Shown here in pieces: positions 1 through 7,733 of a stretch of 18,555 bases of DNA (position 1 is its first letter; each line of letters begins with the position of its first letter). Made by a program: the position numbers and the translations under genes. The notes under the pieces are model-generated. The model saw only the letters and a program-made list of their open reading frames with translations. It was not told the DNA's origin and did no database searches. This DNA is from JANNSW01 sp031431235 (lineage in GTDB: Bacteria > Pseudomonadota > Alphaproteobacteria > Rhizobiales > Hyphomicrobiaceae), in the NCBI GenBank assembly GCA_031431235.1, contig JANPDA010000047.1:1-18555 (forward strand). The letters run 5' to 3'.

Positions 1-365
1 AACGCGATGTAGGCAAAGACCCGGGGGTCGAGATGGCTGATCCAGTCGATCGCACTCTCGGCAAACTGCTCGAGCTTCTTGTCGAGCCAGCCCGGTGCCT
101 CGCCGGCCGGGAGGGCAGTTGCGGACGGATCGCCCGGCGCCTCGGCCGCCGCGCGCGCGTCGATCTGGCCCTGCAACGTCGGCAGGCCCTCGCCATCCGG
201 CGCGGTTGCGGCCCCGACGGGCGTAGCTGCGTCGGTCGCGGATTGGGCCAGCGCGCTCGATGACGGGACGAGGGCGCCCGCCAGAGCCAGCGCGGCGATC
301 AGAACAACGGCTCGCAGCACCGTCGCCGATGCCGCCAAGCGAGCCAGAGCATGAAGCTGCCACAT
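1..365 (-). CDS. N-terminal part of an exported or membrane protein (truncated by window edge)
   Basis: A reading frame on the minus strand is open from an ATG at 365 to the left edge (about 121 residues visible). It begins with a stretch like a signal peptide: a basic n-region, a hydrophobic core near residues 19-33 (VVLIAALALAGAL) and an Ala-X-Ala-like site ending SSSALAQ near residue 41. An Ala/Pro-rich linker follows, then WLDKKLEQF and IDWISHLDPRVFAYIA, which may lead into a membrane segment. I do not recognise the family; a mechanosensitive-channel-like or other envelope protein is possible, but nothing visible decides it. Another in-frame ATG lies at 395, and neither start has a clear ribosome binding site. 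It runs in the same direction as the thiolase upstream, with 218 bases between them. Confidence 0.55.
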   Translation of the reverse strand, partial: MWQLHALARLAASATVLRAVVLIAALALAGALVPSSSALAQSATDAATPVGAATAPDGEGLPTLQGQIDARAAAEAPGDPSATALPAGEAPGWLDKKLEQFAESAIDWISHLDPRVFAYIA

Positions 366-583
366 GAGGAGGGGTATCGCGCGCACAAGCTGCATAGGAG
401 TGGAAACCGGAATCCGGCCACTTCGGTTCCATACCATGCCCGCTCGAACGCCAGAAGTCACCTGGATGTGGCTGTGGACCACCGGAAACGTGCAAAGATG
501 ATTGATGCGGTCAAGCCGTCTGGCGCCCGATCGCAGCGCCGCCACCACTCGCCCCATCGCCGGATCCCCGCCGCTCACCCGTG

Positions 584-1762
584 TCAAACGCTCTCGAACA
601 GCGCAGCCACGCCGAGACCGCCGAGCGTTCCGAGCACGGCTTGCCCATGGGCGAGGCCAAGCTCCTTGCGCCGGCGCACCAGGTGCGTGAACAACCGTGC
701 AACCAGTACCGCTCCGGTCGCGCCGAACACGTGGCCGCGGGCAAGCCCGCCGCCGTCGGGATTGAGCAGCGCCGGATCGATGCCCAGACTGTCGCGGAAG
801 GCGATTGCCTGAGCCGCCGTCGTCTCGCCGAGCTCGGTCACCACCGCGCCGTTCGGTCGCGAGCCATTGAGCTGGCCTTGAAGTTTGTGGACGGCTTCGA
901 TCGGGGCCTTGGCCTCCGCGCCCGGCGACTGGCCGACCGCCGCGCTCGCAACCAGCCGCATGGCCGGGGGATTGCCGAGCGACCTGAACACGTCCTCGCT
1001 CACCACGATCGCAATCGCCGCACCGTCGTGCATGCCGATCGAGTTGCCGGGGGAAACGGTCCCTTCGGGCTCCAGATAGGCCGCGAGGCCCTCGAGCGCC
1101 GCGGCCTCGGGATGGTGTGCCATTGCCTCGTCGCGGGCATCCTCGGCCCGCGCCTTCAGGGCAACGATCTCCCCGGCAAAGTGCGACTGACGCTCGGCCC
1201 GGCTCGCCCGCTCGCGCGTTTCGCCCGCATAGCCGTCCTGGCGCTGGCGCGTGATCTGGAATTCGCGCGCGAGGGTCTCGGCCGCATCGATCATCGAGCC
1301 GTCGGGCGCGTCGCCGTCATCGGCCATGCCGGAGCTGCCATGGCCGAGGAACCGCGGCAGCCGGTGGGGCCCGAGCGGACGGGCGACACGCCATGGCGCG
1401 GTCGAGAGCGATTCGGCCCCGCCCGCCACCACCACCCGGGATTCCCCTGCCGCCACCTGCCGGATGGCGGCGAGGATCGCATCGAGTCCCGAAGCGCATT
1501 GCCGGTCGAGGGTGAGCGCGGGCGTGCGGTCGGCAAGCCCGGCCACCAGCGCGATCAGGCGCGCGGGGTTGCCGCCCGCCGAAGCGTTGCCGATCAGGAT
1601 CTCGTCCACATCGCCAGGCGCGAGCCGGCAATCCTCGAGCGCCGCCGCGATGATGGGCGCGGTCAGATCCTCGATCCGCCGGCTGCGGTGCAGGCCTCCG
1701 AGTCTGCCGATCGCGGTGCGACGCGCGGCAACGACGTAGGCGGACTGGTAGCGGCTCGTCAT
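584..1762 (-). CDS. Thiolase-family protein with altered active site
   Basis: The protein has 392 residues, the usual length for a thiolase (acetyl-CoA acetyltransferase/acyltransferase fold). The nucleophile region DRQCASGLDA places Cys at residue 89, and TVSPGNSIGMHDGAA matches the conserved TxTAGNxSGxNDGAA block. The C-terminal GGGLARGHVFGATGA keeps the catalytic His (residue 344). Two other catalytic motifs are changed. The NEAF/HEAF loop reads GETT (residues 312-315), and the CxGGGxG motif reads GTLGGLG, so the second catalytic Cys (classical Cys378) is Gly. Normal Claisen condensation or thiolysis is therefore doubtful; it may catalyse only acyl transfer or have another role. I chose the ATG at 1762 because AGGAG stands 10 bases upstream of it; an upstream in-frame start at 1798 would add 12 residues. 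No fatty-acid oxidation partners lie next to it. Confidence 0.85.
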   Translation of the reverse strand: MTSRYQSAYVVAARRTAIGRLGGLHRSRRIEDLTAPIIAAALEDCRLAPGDVDEILIGNASAGGNPARLIALVAGLADRTPALTLDRQCASGLDAILAAIRQVAAGESRVVVAGGAESLSTAPWRVARPLGPHRLPRFLGHGSSGMADDGDAPDGSMIDAAETLAREFQITRQRQDGYAGETRERASRAERQSHFAGEIVALKARAEDARDEAMAHHPEAAALEGLAAYLEPEGTVSPGNSIGMHDGAAIAIVVSEDVFRSLGNPPAMRLVASAAVGQSPGAEAKAPIEAVHKLQGQLNGSRPNGAVVTELGETTAAQAIAFRDSLGIDPALLNPDGGGLARGHVFGATGAVLVARLFTHLVRRRKELGLAHGQAVLGTLGGLGVAALFESV

Positions 1763-1976
1763 CGGCTGTTCACTCCTGCCCGCTCGTGCGTAGCCCAACG
1801 GTCCACGCGCTGCCCTCAGGCGAGCTGTGCTGGCAGGGAGACTAATTCGAGGATGGCGGCGAATTGGTGGCGCGGGGTGCGCTGCCAGGTCCAGACGATG
1901 CGGATCATGGGGGGAGCTGGCGAGAGCGGCGAGATTGGCCCTCCCGACGGGCTCGCGGCAAGGGCGGGCGCTCCCG

Positions 1977-3200
1977 CTACGTCACTTCATCGAACCTTCG
2001 CACCAGCTCCGTCCCGGCCAGCTCGTCGTAGACAGCAAGCGTCTGGCGCTGCAATTGCCGTTTGGAGAAATGCGCTGCCACGTGCTCGCGCGCCCGCTTG
2101 GCCAGCACTTGCCGCCGCGGTCCCGACAAGGCGAGCGCCTCGTCGAGGCAATCCGCGAGCATTGCCGCTTCGCCCGGCGGCACGATCCAGCCGAGCGCCA
2201 GCTCCCCGTCCGCGCCGACGCCGCCGCGACGCAGCGTTTCCGGAGGCGCGCCGAGGTCGGACACGATCACCGGGCAGCCCATGGCGAGGGCTTCGGTCGT
2301 CGCCCGCCCGAACGCTTCCGGCTCGGTCGAGGCGATCACCGCCACCGTCGCCGTCATGAAGGCCGCTGCGACGTCGCCGCAATGGCCGACGAGCCGAACA
2401 CGGCCGGCGAGCCTTGCATCATCGATCTGGCGTGACAGCTCCTCCGCATAGCCGTCGCGGCCTTGCGCGTCACCCGCCAGCACCACCGTGACGCCCTCCA
2501 TCCGGCCCCGCGCGGCCAGCAGCCGGGCCGCCTCGATCAGCACACGTTGGCCCTTCCAGCCCGTCAGCCGCGCCGCCTGCAGCACCACGCGCTCACCCGC
2601 GCCGATCCCCCATTGCTGGCGCAAGGTCGCGATCCGGCCCGGCTCGATCCGCTCGGGATCGAAACGCTCGAGATCGACACCGCGATGAATGACCCGGATC
2701 CGCTCGCGGGCCGTACCGTGACGCTCCGCGATCAGAGCGCCGGTGAAATTGGAATTGGCGATGACGAGATCGCTGCGCGCCATCACGCCATTGTACCAGG
2801 TCTTCAGCCGCCCCGTGCCACCGTAGGCGCCGTGATAGGTGGTGACGAAGGGAACGCCCGCGCGCCGGGCGGCCCTGAGCGCACTCCAGGCGGGCGCCCG
2901 GCTGCGGGCATGCAGCAGCGCGATCCCTTGCCTCCCGATCATCCGCTCGAGCCGCAGCGCATTGACGAGCATGCGAAAGGGGTTCTTGGTCCCAGCCGGG
3001 AACACGATCAGCTCGCCGCCGAGCCGCTCCACCTCGGGCGCGAGCCGCCCGCCCTCGGTCGCAACCAGTGCCCGGCCGCCGGCCTCGACGATCGCCTCGG
3101 TCATCTCGAGGGTGGTGATCTCGGCGCCACCGGTGTCGAGGCGGGGAATGATCTGGAGTATGGTCGGCGATCGCGGCAAGATCCCGCTCCCTTCGGTCAT
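1977..3200 (-). CDS. Glycosyltransferase family 4 (GT-B fold)
   Basis: The 407-residue protein starts TILQIIPRLDTGGAE (residues 13-27), the glycine-rich acceptor-side loop typical of GT4 enzymes. Its C-terminal half has VVLQAARLTGWKGQRVLIEA (the nucleotide-sugar domain start) and TEPEAFGRATTEALAMG, the E-x7-E motif that binds the donor nucleotide-sugar. It probably transfers a sugar from an activated donor onto a lipid or polysaccharide precursor on the cytoplasmic side of the membrane; the substrate is unknown. The open frame continues 96 codons further upstream, but that part lies across the divergent hydrolase gene and has no family features. I therefore set the start at the ATG at 3200, just before the conserved N-terminus, although its ribosome binding site is weak. 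It has no signal peptide. Only 27 bases separate this start from the divergent hydrolase start. Confidence 0.88.
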   Translation of the reverse strand: MTEGSGILPRSPTILQIIPRLDTGGAEITTLEMTEAIVEAGGRALVATEGGRLAPEVERLGGELIVFPAGTKNPFRMLVNALRLERMIGRQGIALLHARSRAPAWSALRAARRAGVPFVTTYHGAYGGTGRLKTWYNGVMARSDLVIANSNFTGALIAERHGTARERIRVIHRGVDLERFDPERIEPGRIATLRQQWGIGAGERVVLQAARLTGWKGQRVLIEAARLLAARGRMEGVTVVLAGDAQGRDGYAEELSRQIDDARLAGRVRLVGHCGDVAAAFMTATVAVIASTEPEAFGRATTEALAMGCPVIVSDLGAPPETLRRGGVGADGELALGWIVPPGEAAMLADCLDEALALSGPRRQVLAKRAREHVAAHFSKRQLQRQTLAVYDELAGTELVRRFDEVT

Positions 3201-3227
3201 CGGCAGGCATGGAGGCGTGGCCCAGCC

Positions 3228-4013
3228 ATGCAGAACGAGCAAGCACGATTCCTCGACCTCGACGATGCGGTCGGTGGACGCCGCCGGATCGCCTATCTCG
3301 CCGAGGCGGGAGGCGGCGACGGCCGCCCCGGCCTCGTCTGGCTGCCGGGCTTCATATCCGACATGGCGAGCACCAAGGCGAGCGCGCTGGCCGAATGGGC
3401 CCGCGGCGAGGGCCTCGGTTGCCTCAGGCTCGACTATTCGGGCCACGGGCAATCGAGCGGGCGGATCGAGGCTGGCACGATCAGCCAATGGCTCGCCGAC
3501 GCCCGCGCCGTGATCGATGCGATGCCGGCCCGCCCGCTCGTCCTCATCGGCTCCAGCATGGGCGGCTGGATCGCGCTACTGCTCGCGCGAGCGCTTGGGG
3601 CGAGCGGGCGCGTGGCGGGACTGGTGCTGATCGCGCCGGCCTGGGACATGACCGAGCGGCTGATGTGGGCGCAGCTCGACGATGGGATTCGCCGCACGAT
3701 CGAGCAGGATGGTGTCTGGATGCGCCCATCGGCCCATGGCCCCGGCGGCTATCCGATAACGCGGGCGCTGATCGAGGACGGGCGCGCCCATTTGCTGGCC
3801 GGGCGGGGATTCGATCCCGGCTGTCCGGTCAGGATCATTCAAGGCATGCGCGATCCCGACGTGCCGTTCGCGGGCTCGCTCGAGCTGGTCGACCTGATCG
3901 CCCGCGACGATGTCCGCCTCACGCTCGTCAAGGACGGGGAGCACCGGCTGTCACGGGATGGCGATATCGCGCTCATGCTCGCGACGATTGCCGAGCTGGT
4001 CGATCCCCACTGA
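3228..4013 (+). CDS. Alpha/beta hydrolase (ABHD10-like serine hydrolase)
   Basis: The protein has 261 residues. It has GLVWLPGF (oxyanion region, residues 35-42), LDYSGHGQSSG (68-78), the nucleophile elbow GSSMGG with Ser110, an acid candidate at Asp209 or Asp211 (GMRDPDVP) and His239 in KDGEHRLS, so the catalytic triad looks intact. It resembles small cytosolic esterases/thioesterases of the ABHD10 type; the natural ester or thioester substrate is unknown. The ATG at 3228 has GGAGG 12 bases upstream, a rather long spacing, and the family motifs start soon after. The in-frame stretch further upstream is a shadow of the glycosyltransferase. It is transcribed divergently from the glycosyltransferase with a 27-base gap, so its promoter must lie inside the neighbour's 5' end or in that gap. 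Confidence 0.88.
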   Translation: MQNEQARFLDLDDAVGGRRRIAYLAEAGGGDGRPGLVWLPGFISDMASTKASALAEWARGEGLGCLRLDYSGHGQSSGRIEAGTISQWLADARAVIDAMPARPLVLIGSSMGGWIALLLARALGASGRVAGLVLIAPAWDMTERLMWAQLDDGIRRTIEQDGVWMRPSAHGPGGYPITRALIEDGRAHLLAGRGFDPGCPVRIIQGMRDPDVPFAGSLELVDLIARDDVRLTLVKDGEHRLSRDGDIALMLATIAELVDPH

Positions 4014-4054
4014 GTGGGCATGCCAATCGACCTCCTGCCCCGCGGCCAACGATC

Positions 4055-4073
4055 ACTGCTGTCGAGCAGCAGT
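4055..4073 (+). terminator. Hairpin after the alpha/beta hydrolase, possible terminator
   Basis: A perfect 7-bp stem (ACTGCTG paired with CAGCAGT) with the 5-base loop TCGAG lies 41 bases after the hydrolase stop codon. No T-run follows, so it is at best a weak intrinsic terminator or an RNA 3'-end stabiliser. The position after a gene end is the main support. Confidence 0.3.
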
Positions 4074-4182
4074 TCTCAGTGTGATGGCTTGGGTATCGGT
4101 ATCGCGGGTGGCGGCTCGCCGGTCGTGAGGGTTCTGACCAGCGAGCGATCCAGATCGAGCGAGGCGAGAAGCACACGCAGAG

Positions 4183-4527
4183 GTGCGCGAGGACGAGAAC
4201 GGCATCCTGACCGACTGGCTTTGGTACGAGGTGGTCGGCACCGATCTGTGCGGCTCTGGCATGGTCACAACGAGCGATGACGGGGTGTTCTTCGAGCGCA
4301 TCACCTATTTCAAACGCGGCACCAGACAACGAGTTGTGGAAGCCCCGCTGAATTCCGGGAGGGAGGTCACGAAGCCCGACCTGCGGATCGGGTGCTGCGC
4401 AGCAGCTCGATCGAGCGGATCTGCATCTGCTGGGCAGGCCGCGATGAAGCGCGTGCACAAGGCCACGGCGCCGGGTCGGGCCCCGTTGGAGGATGGTCCG
4501 CACTGGCTGGTCTGTGGAGGCGTCTAG
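4183..4527 (+). pseudogene. Possible gene remnant of unknown family, ending at the first repeat copy
   Basis: Between the hydrolase and the first repeat (4014-4523) I see no convincing intact gene. This frame opens with GTG at 4183 and could encode 114 residues. The first 45 or so look protein-like (GILTDWLWYEVVGTDLCGSG, then DDGVFFERITYF). The part after about residue 60 becomes Arg/Ala/Gly-rich and looks like non-coding sequence read through. An in-frame stop lies upstream at 4135 and there is no good ribosome binding site. The stop TAG is formed at the left border of the repeat. It may be the tail of a decayed gene (NTF2/SnoaL-like is a guess from the FFERITYF-type strand) or chance. Confidence 0.25.
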
Positions 4528-4655
4528 TGTTCCGGCCCATTCATTCGATTCCGGCGAAGCTGGATCAATGAATGGAAAGACGGAACACAAACAAGGAGGT
4601 AGCTAGTGGGCTGGCCATTCATTTGGGGTACCAAATGAATGAGTCAGAACACTAG
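4524..4655. repeat. MITE-like element, copy 1 (with flanking CTAG halves)
   Basis: The element proper spans 4527-4652 (126 bp), with TA on both sides (4525-4526 and 4653-4654) and outer C and G. That is the pattern expected from insertion into CTAG with TA duplication. The terminal inverted repeats are 19 bp with 3 mismatches (left GTGTTCCGGCCCATTCATT; right read inward GTGTTCTGACTCATTCATT). Inside are two hairpins. The first pairs GTGTTCCG and CCATTCATT with AATGAATGG and CGGAACAC and is capped by CCGGC-GAA-GCTGG. The second is an 11-bp perfect stem (CATTCATTTGG with CCAAATGAATG) around GGTA. It has no coding capacity. The second copy at 15854 is in the same orientation with about 11 differences. 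CTAG/TA targeting is known for the IS630 family, and IS5-type elements use YTAR, so one of these could mobilise it; this is inference. Confidence 0.85.
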
Positions 4656-5077
4656 CGCGGGTCGCGGAAGCGCGGTCCGCGTCCGAGGACGGGCTCGAGG
4701 ACGCCGGTCTCGTACTCCTCGGCGAACTCCTCGAGCCCAGCCGGGTGGCGCCGCTCCAGCGGATAGCCGAGCCGTTCCAACACCAGCGGGGACATGAAGT
4801 AGGCCCCGCTCACCAGTATGGCGGCGATTTCGAAGCGCGCCGGGTCCGCGGCGGCGAAAGCCAGCACGCTACTCTGATCGGCGTCCACGGGGAGCCGGTC
4901 CAGAGTGGCCCTGAGCTCTGCATCCGGGGTGCCGCAGGCCTTGACGGCGGCCCGCAGCAGCGCGGCGAACGCCTCGACCTCTGCGATCGCCGGCATGCCG
5001 GCGCTGCCCGGAATGAGCACGGCCGCGAGCCGGATCAGCTTCCCGAGCTCCCTGTCGTCCAAGGTCATGTCGCTCAT
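4652..5077 (-). CDS. GMC dehydrogenase small subunit (gluconate 2-dehydrogenase subunit 3-like)
   Basis: The protein has 141 residues, small and mostly helical, with LIRLAAVLIPGSAGMPAIAEVEAF near the N-terminus and SGAYFMSPLVLERLGYP followed by HPAG near the C-terminus. This pattern fits the small subunits that accompany FAD-dependent GMC dehydrogenases. Its ATG overlaps the TGA stop of the flavoprotein gene (ATGA, 5074-5077), which indicates translational coupling and a stable complex. Known periplasmic relatives usually carry a Tat signal that exports the folded large subunit; none is visible here, so this complex may stay in the cytoplasm. The stop codon TAG (4654-4652) is built from the repeat's flanking TA plus its terminal G. 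Family assignment is from pattern only. Confidence 0.68.
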   Translation of the reverse strand: MSDMTLDDRELGKLIRLAAVLIPGSAGMPAIAEVEAFAALLRAAVKACGTPDAELRATLDRLPVDADQSSVLAFAAADPARFEIAAILVSGAYFMSPLVLERLGYPLERRHPAGLEEFAEEYETGVLEPVLGRGPRFRDPR

Positions 5078-6690
5078 CCGGGCACCCGCTGATCTCTGGC
5101 CGTGTCGGCAATGTGCTCGGCGGCGCGGAGTGCCAACGCGGTGATGCTGGCCGTCGGGTTCACGGCGCCGCCCGTCACCATGACGCTGCCGTCGACGATG
5201 AACAGGTTGGGCACGTCGTGCGAGCGCCCGAAGCGGTCGACCACGGAGGTCCGGCGATCGTTGCCCATCCGCGCGGTGCCCAGGAGATGGCCCGGCTGCT
5301 CTCGCCAGAGGGGCGTCTGCGAGATGTGCCTTGCGCCGGCTGCCTCATGCATCTCGACCATGCGCGCCAGGGAGTAGGTCAGGCTCTTCTGCGTATTCTC
5401 GCCGATCCGGTACCTGACCTTGGGTGCCGGGATGCCGTCGCCGTCCTTGAGGTCGGGATCCAGCGTGACCCGGTTCGTCGCTTCGGGAAGGTCCTCGATG
5501 TTCGCGGACCAAGTCAGCGCCCGGCCGGCATGCTCGGCGATGTCGTGGAGACCGGCGCCCCACCGCTGCTCGAACGGCAGATCGCTGAAGTTGGACAACA
5601 GGCGCAGGACGCCTGGCACCGGCATCAGGTTCATCTTCGAGCCGCGGTAGAAGCCGCGCTGCAGCTCCGTCTCGTAGAACTCGAGGGAGTAGATCAGCTG
5701 GCCCGCCGGGCCCTTCCAGCTCTCGATGTCTTCGTCGTAGAGGCCGATGGTCTCGGTGTTGGGATGCAGCATCAGGTTCTTGCCGACCAGACCGGAGGAG
5801 TTGGCGAGCCCATCCGGAAAGGCGGACGATGCCGACAGCAGCAGCAGACGCGGCGTGCCGATGCCGTTGGCCGCCAGCACCACGGCGCTGGCCCTCTGGC
5901 GATGCTCGCGACCCTGCCGGTCGATCCAGAGGACGGCATCGGCGCGGCCCTGCCTGTCGGTGGTGACGGCACGCACCCGCGCCCCGGTCACGAGCTTGGC
6001 GCCGAGAGCGGTGGCGTGTGGCCAGTAGCCGAGGTCGAACGAGGCCTTGGCGCCCGCCGGGCAGCCGGTCTCGCAGACCCCCCAGCGCACGCACTTGGCC
6101 ATGCGCTTGTGATTGGCTGTCGGGATCGCCTGGGTGCCCGGCCACCAGTGCCAGCCGAGCTTGTTCATGGCCCGGCCGGCCAGCATGCCGCCCTTGCCGA
6201 TCGGGTGGGGTGGCATGTCGAAGTCCTGCGGCGGGTAGGCCGGATCACCGCCCAGGCCCGCCACGCCCAGGAACTTGTCCACCCGGTTGTAGTACGGCTC
6301 GAGCTCCCAATAGTCGATCGGCCAGTCGTCACAGATTCCATCGAGCGTGCGGACACGGAAGTCGGACGGCAGCAGCCGCATCCAATGCGCCCCGAACAGG
6401 ATGCTGGAGCCGCCGACCGCCGCAAACATGATCGGGACGATATCGGCCTCGTCGAGGTTCTGGGGATAGTCGGCCGCGCGGCCGCGCTTGTTGGGGTTCC
6501 AACTCCATTTGGTCTGCAGCAGCAGCTCGAACTCCGGCCGATTGCCGGGGAAGTCGGCGGGATTGACCCAATCGCCCTGCTCGAGACAGACGACCTTGAA
6601 GCCCCTCTCAGCCAGCGTGTGCGCGGTGACCGCTCCCGATGGGCCGGCCCCGACGACGACGACGTCGGCATCCTCGTGCGGCTCGGTCAT
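5074..6690 (-). CDS. GMC-family FAD-dependent dehydrogenase, Fe-S type large subunit
   Basis: The protein has 538 residues. The FAD-binding motif VVVGAGPSGAV is at residues 11-21, followed by the second-strand acid in CLEQGDW. A Cys motif with C200, C206 and C210 (CVRWGVCETGCPAGAK) resembles the 3Fe-4S site of FAD-dependent hexose/gluconate/fructose dehydrogenases. The GMC catalytic pair is His468 (GHLLGTARMG) and Asn511 (GGAVNPTAS). It should oxidise an alcohol or sugar hydroxyl and pass electrons through the cluster to an unknown acceptor. Usual relatives hand electrons to a membrane cytochrome c subunit, but no such gene is next to it. It has no signal peptide. It precedes its small subunit with a 4-base overlap. 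The ATG at 6690 faces the SDR gene across a 196-base divergent region that holds a promoter and a palindrome. Confidence 0.9.
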   Translation of the reverse strand: MTEPHEDADVVVVGAGPSGAVTAHTLAERGFKVVCLEQGDWVNPADFPGNRPEFELLLQTKWSWNPNKRGRAADYPQNLDEADIVPIMFAAVGGSSILFGAHWMRLLPSDFRVRTLDGICDDWPIDYWELEPYYNRVDKFLGVAGLGGDPAYPPQDFDMPPHPIGKGGMLAGRAMNKLGWHWWPGTQAIPTANHKRMAKCVRWGVCETGCPAGAKASFDLGYWPHATALGAKLVTGARVRAVTTDRQGRADAVLWIDRQGREHRQRASAVVLAANGIGTPRLLLLSASSAFPDGLANSSGLVGKNLMLHPNTETIGLYDEDIESWKGPAGQLIYSLEFYETELQRGFYRGSKMNLMPVPGVLRLLSNFSDLPFEQRWGAGLHDIAEHAGRALTWSANIEDLPEATNRVTLDPDLKDGDGIPAPKVRYRIGENTQKSLTYSLARMVEMHEAAGARHISQTPLWREQPGHLLGTARMGNDRRTSVVDRFGRSHDVPNLFIVDGSVMVTGGAVNPTASITALALRAAEHIADTARDQRVPG

Positions 6691-6789
6691 GGCACCACTG
6701 GCTCCGCTGCTGTTGGGCCTCGAGCGGCAGGGCGCTCACGAAGAGTCCGCCCTGCGACGCCGATCGGATCGCTGGCTGCTCGCCCTGCA

Positions 6790-6818
6790 TCGACACAACG
6801 AGCCGCGCGTCATAAGAT
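6790..6818 (+). promoter_or_regulatory. Predicted sigma70-type promoter for the SDR gene
   Basis: A -35 box TCGACA (6790-6795, 5 of 6 matches to TTGACA) and a -10 box TAAGAT (6813-6818, 4 of 6) are separated by 17 bases. The expected transcript start near 6825 falls within the palindrome at 6824-6833, and the SDR start codon lies about 60 bases further on. Confidence 0.45.
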
Positions 6819-6823
6819 CAGAT

Positions 6824-6833
6824 GTCATATGAC
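6824..6833. promoter_or_regulatory. Palindrome GTCATATGAC, candidate GntR operator
   Basis: A perfect 10-bp palindrome lies in the divergent region between the GMC large subunit and SDR genes, at the expected transcript start of the SDR promoter. It shares the TCATATGA core with the palindrome upstream of the binding-protein gene (13534-13543). This suggests one regulator for both, probably the GntR protein encoded at 15039-15857. Confidence 0.4.
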
Positions 6834-6886
6834 TGGACCGGAAGCCGTTGGCAAGCGCCGCCTCGGTCGGCGCAAAGGAGAGATCG

Positions 6887-7645
6887 ATGGGCGAGCACAT
6901 GTCGATGTCCGGCAAGACCGCGCTGGTCACCGGTGGCACCACGGGGATCGGCTACGCCATTGCCGAAGCCCTGATCGGGGCTGGTGCCCGCGTGATGTTG
7001 ACGGGGCAGGATGCGTCCCGGGTCCGTGCGGCGGCTGCAAAGCTCGGCTCCGCGGCGATCGGCGAGGTGGCTGACAACCGGAAGATGGCCGACATCGAGC
7101 GGCTTGCGGCCCGGGTCCGGGACAGTTTCGGTCGGCTCGATGCACTCATCGCCAACTCCGGGGTCACCTGGACGGCTCGCATCGAGGACGTGACCGAGAG
7201 CGATTTCGACGACCAGATGGCGATCAATTTCAAAGGCAACTTCTTCGCGATCCAGAAATGCCTTCCGCTGATGCCGAAAGGCGGCTCGATCGTCATGACG
7301 TCGAGCTGCAACGACGCGAAGGGCTTCCCTTCGATGGCGGTCTACTCGGCATCGAAGGCGGCGATCCGCTCGCTCGCCCGGACCCTCGCGATCGAGCTGG
7401 CCGACCGCGGCATCCGGGTCAACTGCGTCGCTCCAGGGCCGATCGACACGCCGATCTACGAGAAGATCGGCCTCTCGCCGGAGGAGACGGAGAAACTGCG
7501 CCGCGACGAGGCCAATCTGACGACGATGAAGCGCATGGGTCGTCCCGAGGAGGTCGGTCGCGCGGTCTTGTTCCTCGCGAGCGACACTGCCTCCTACATC
7601 ACCGGGGCCAATCTGCGGGTCGACGGCGGCTGGGCGGACATTTGA
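6887..7645 (+). CDS. Short-chain dehydrogenase/reductase (SDR)
   Basis: The 252-residue protein is a classical SDR. The nucleotide-binding motif TGGTTGIG is at residues 15-22, ANSG (89-92) stands for NNAG, and the catalytic residues are Asn114, a Ser at 139-140, Tyr153 and Lys157 (YSASK). The C-terminus has the usual RVDGGWADI ending. It probably oxidises a secondary alcohol or reduces a ketone with NAD(P) in the cytoplasm; the cofactor preference is not clear from GQDASR after beta2. The ATG at 6887 has AAAGGAG six bases upstream, which clearly decides the start over the frame's earlier ATG at 6848. It is divergent from the GMC two-gene unit and convergent with the choline-dehydrogenase-like gene, 88 bases downstream; that gap shows no obvious terminator. 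Confidence 0.92.
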   Translation: MGEHMSMSGKTALVTGGTTGIGYAIAEALIGAGARVMLTGQDASRVRAAAAKLGSAAIGEVADNRKMADIERLAARVRDSFGRLDALIANSGVTWTARIEDVTESDFDDQMAINFKGNFFAIQKCLPLMPKGGSIVMTSSCNDAKGFPSMAVYSASKAAIRSLARTLAIELADRGIRVNCVAPGPIDTPIYEKIGLSPEETEKLRRDEANLTTMKRMGRPEEVGRAVLFLASDTASYITGANLRVDGGWADI

Positions 7646-7733
7646 TGCGCCAGGCCTCAGGCTTCATCGATTTGACTGCTGGCTCGAGCAATGACATTCG
7701 ATCCTTTGTTGGTGGGCGAGTGAGAATGTGCGG

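Noticed and set aside
1964..1977. GC-rich hairpin (GCGGG-AGCG-CCCGC) at the glycosyltransferase stop
   Set aside because: The stem is only 5 bp, no T-run follows, and such stems are expected by chance at this GC content.
581..2359. 592-residue plus-strand open frame
   Set aside because: It is antisense to the thiolase and glycosyltransferase genes, which have clear family motifs. Its composition (Arg, Ala, Gly, Pro, His) is that of a high-GC shadow frame.
3201..3488. 96-codon N-terminal extension of the glycosyltransferase
   Set aside because: It lies across the divergent hydrolase gene, has no family features, and the GT4 fold starts just after the ATG at 3200.
5113..7074. 653-residue plus-strand open frame
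   Set aside because: It is antisense to the GMC large subunit and runs into the SDR gene in another frame; no family motif is visible.
7646..7733. Convergent gap between SDR and choline-dehydrogenase-like genes as a bidirectional terminator
   Set aside because: I could not find a stem with a T-run on either strand.
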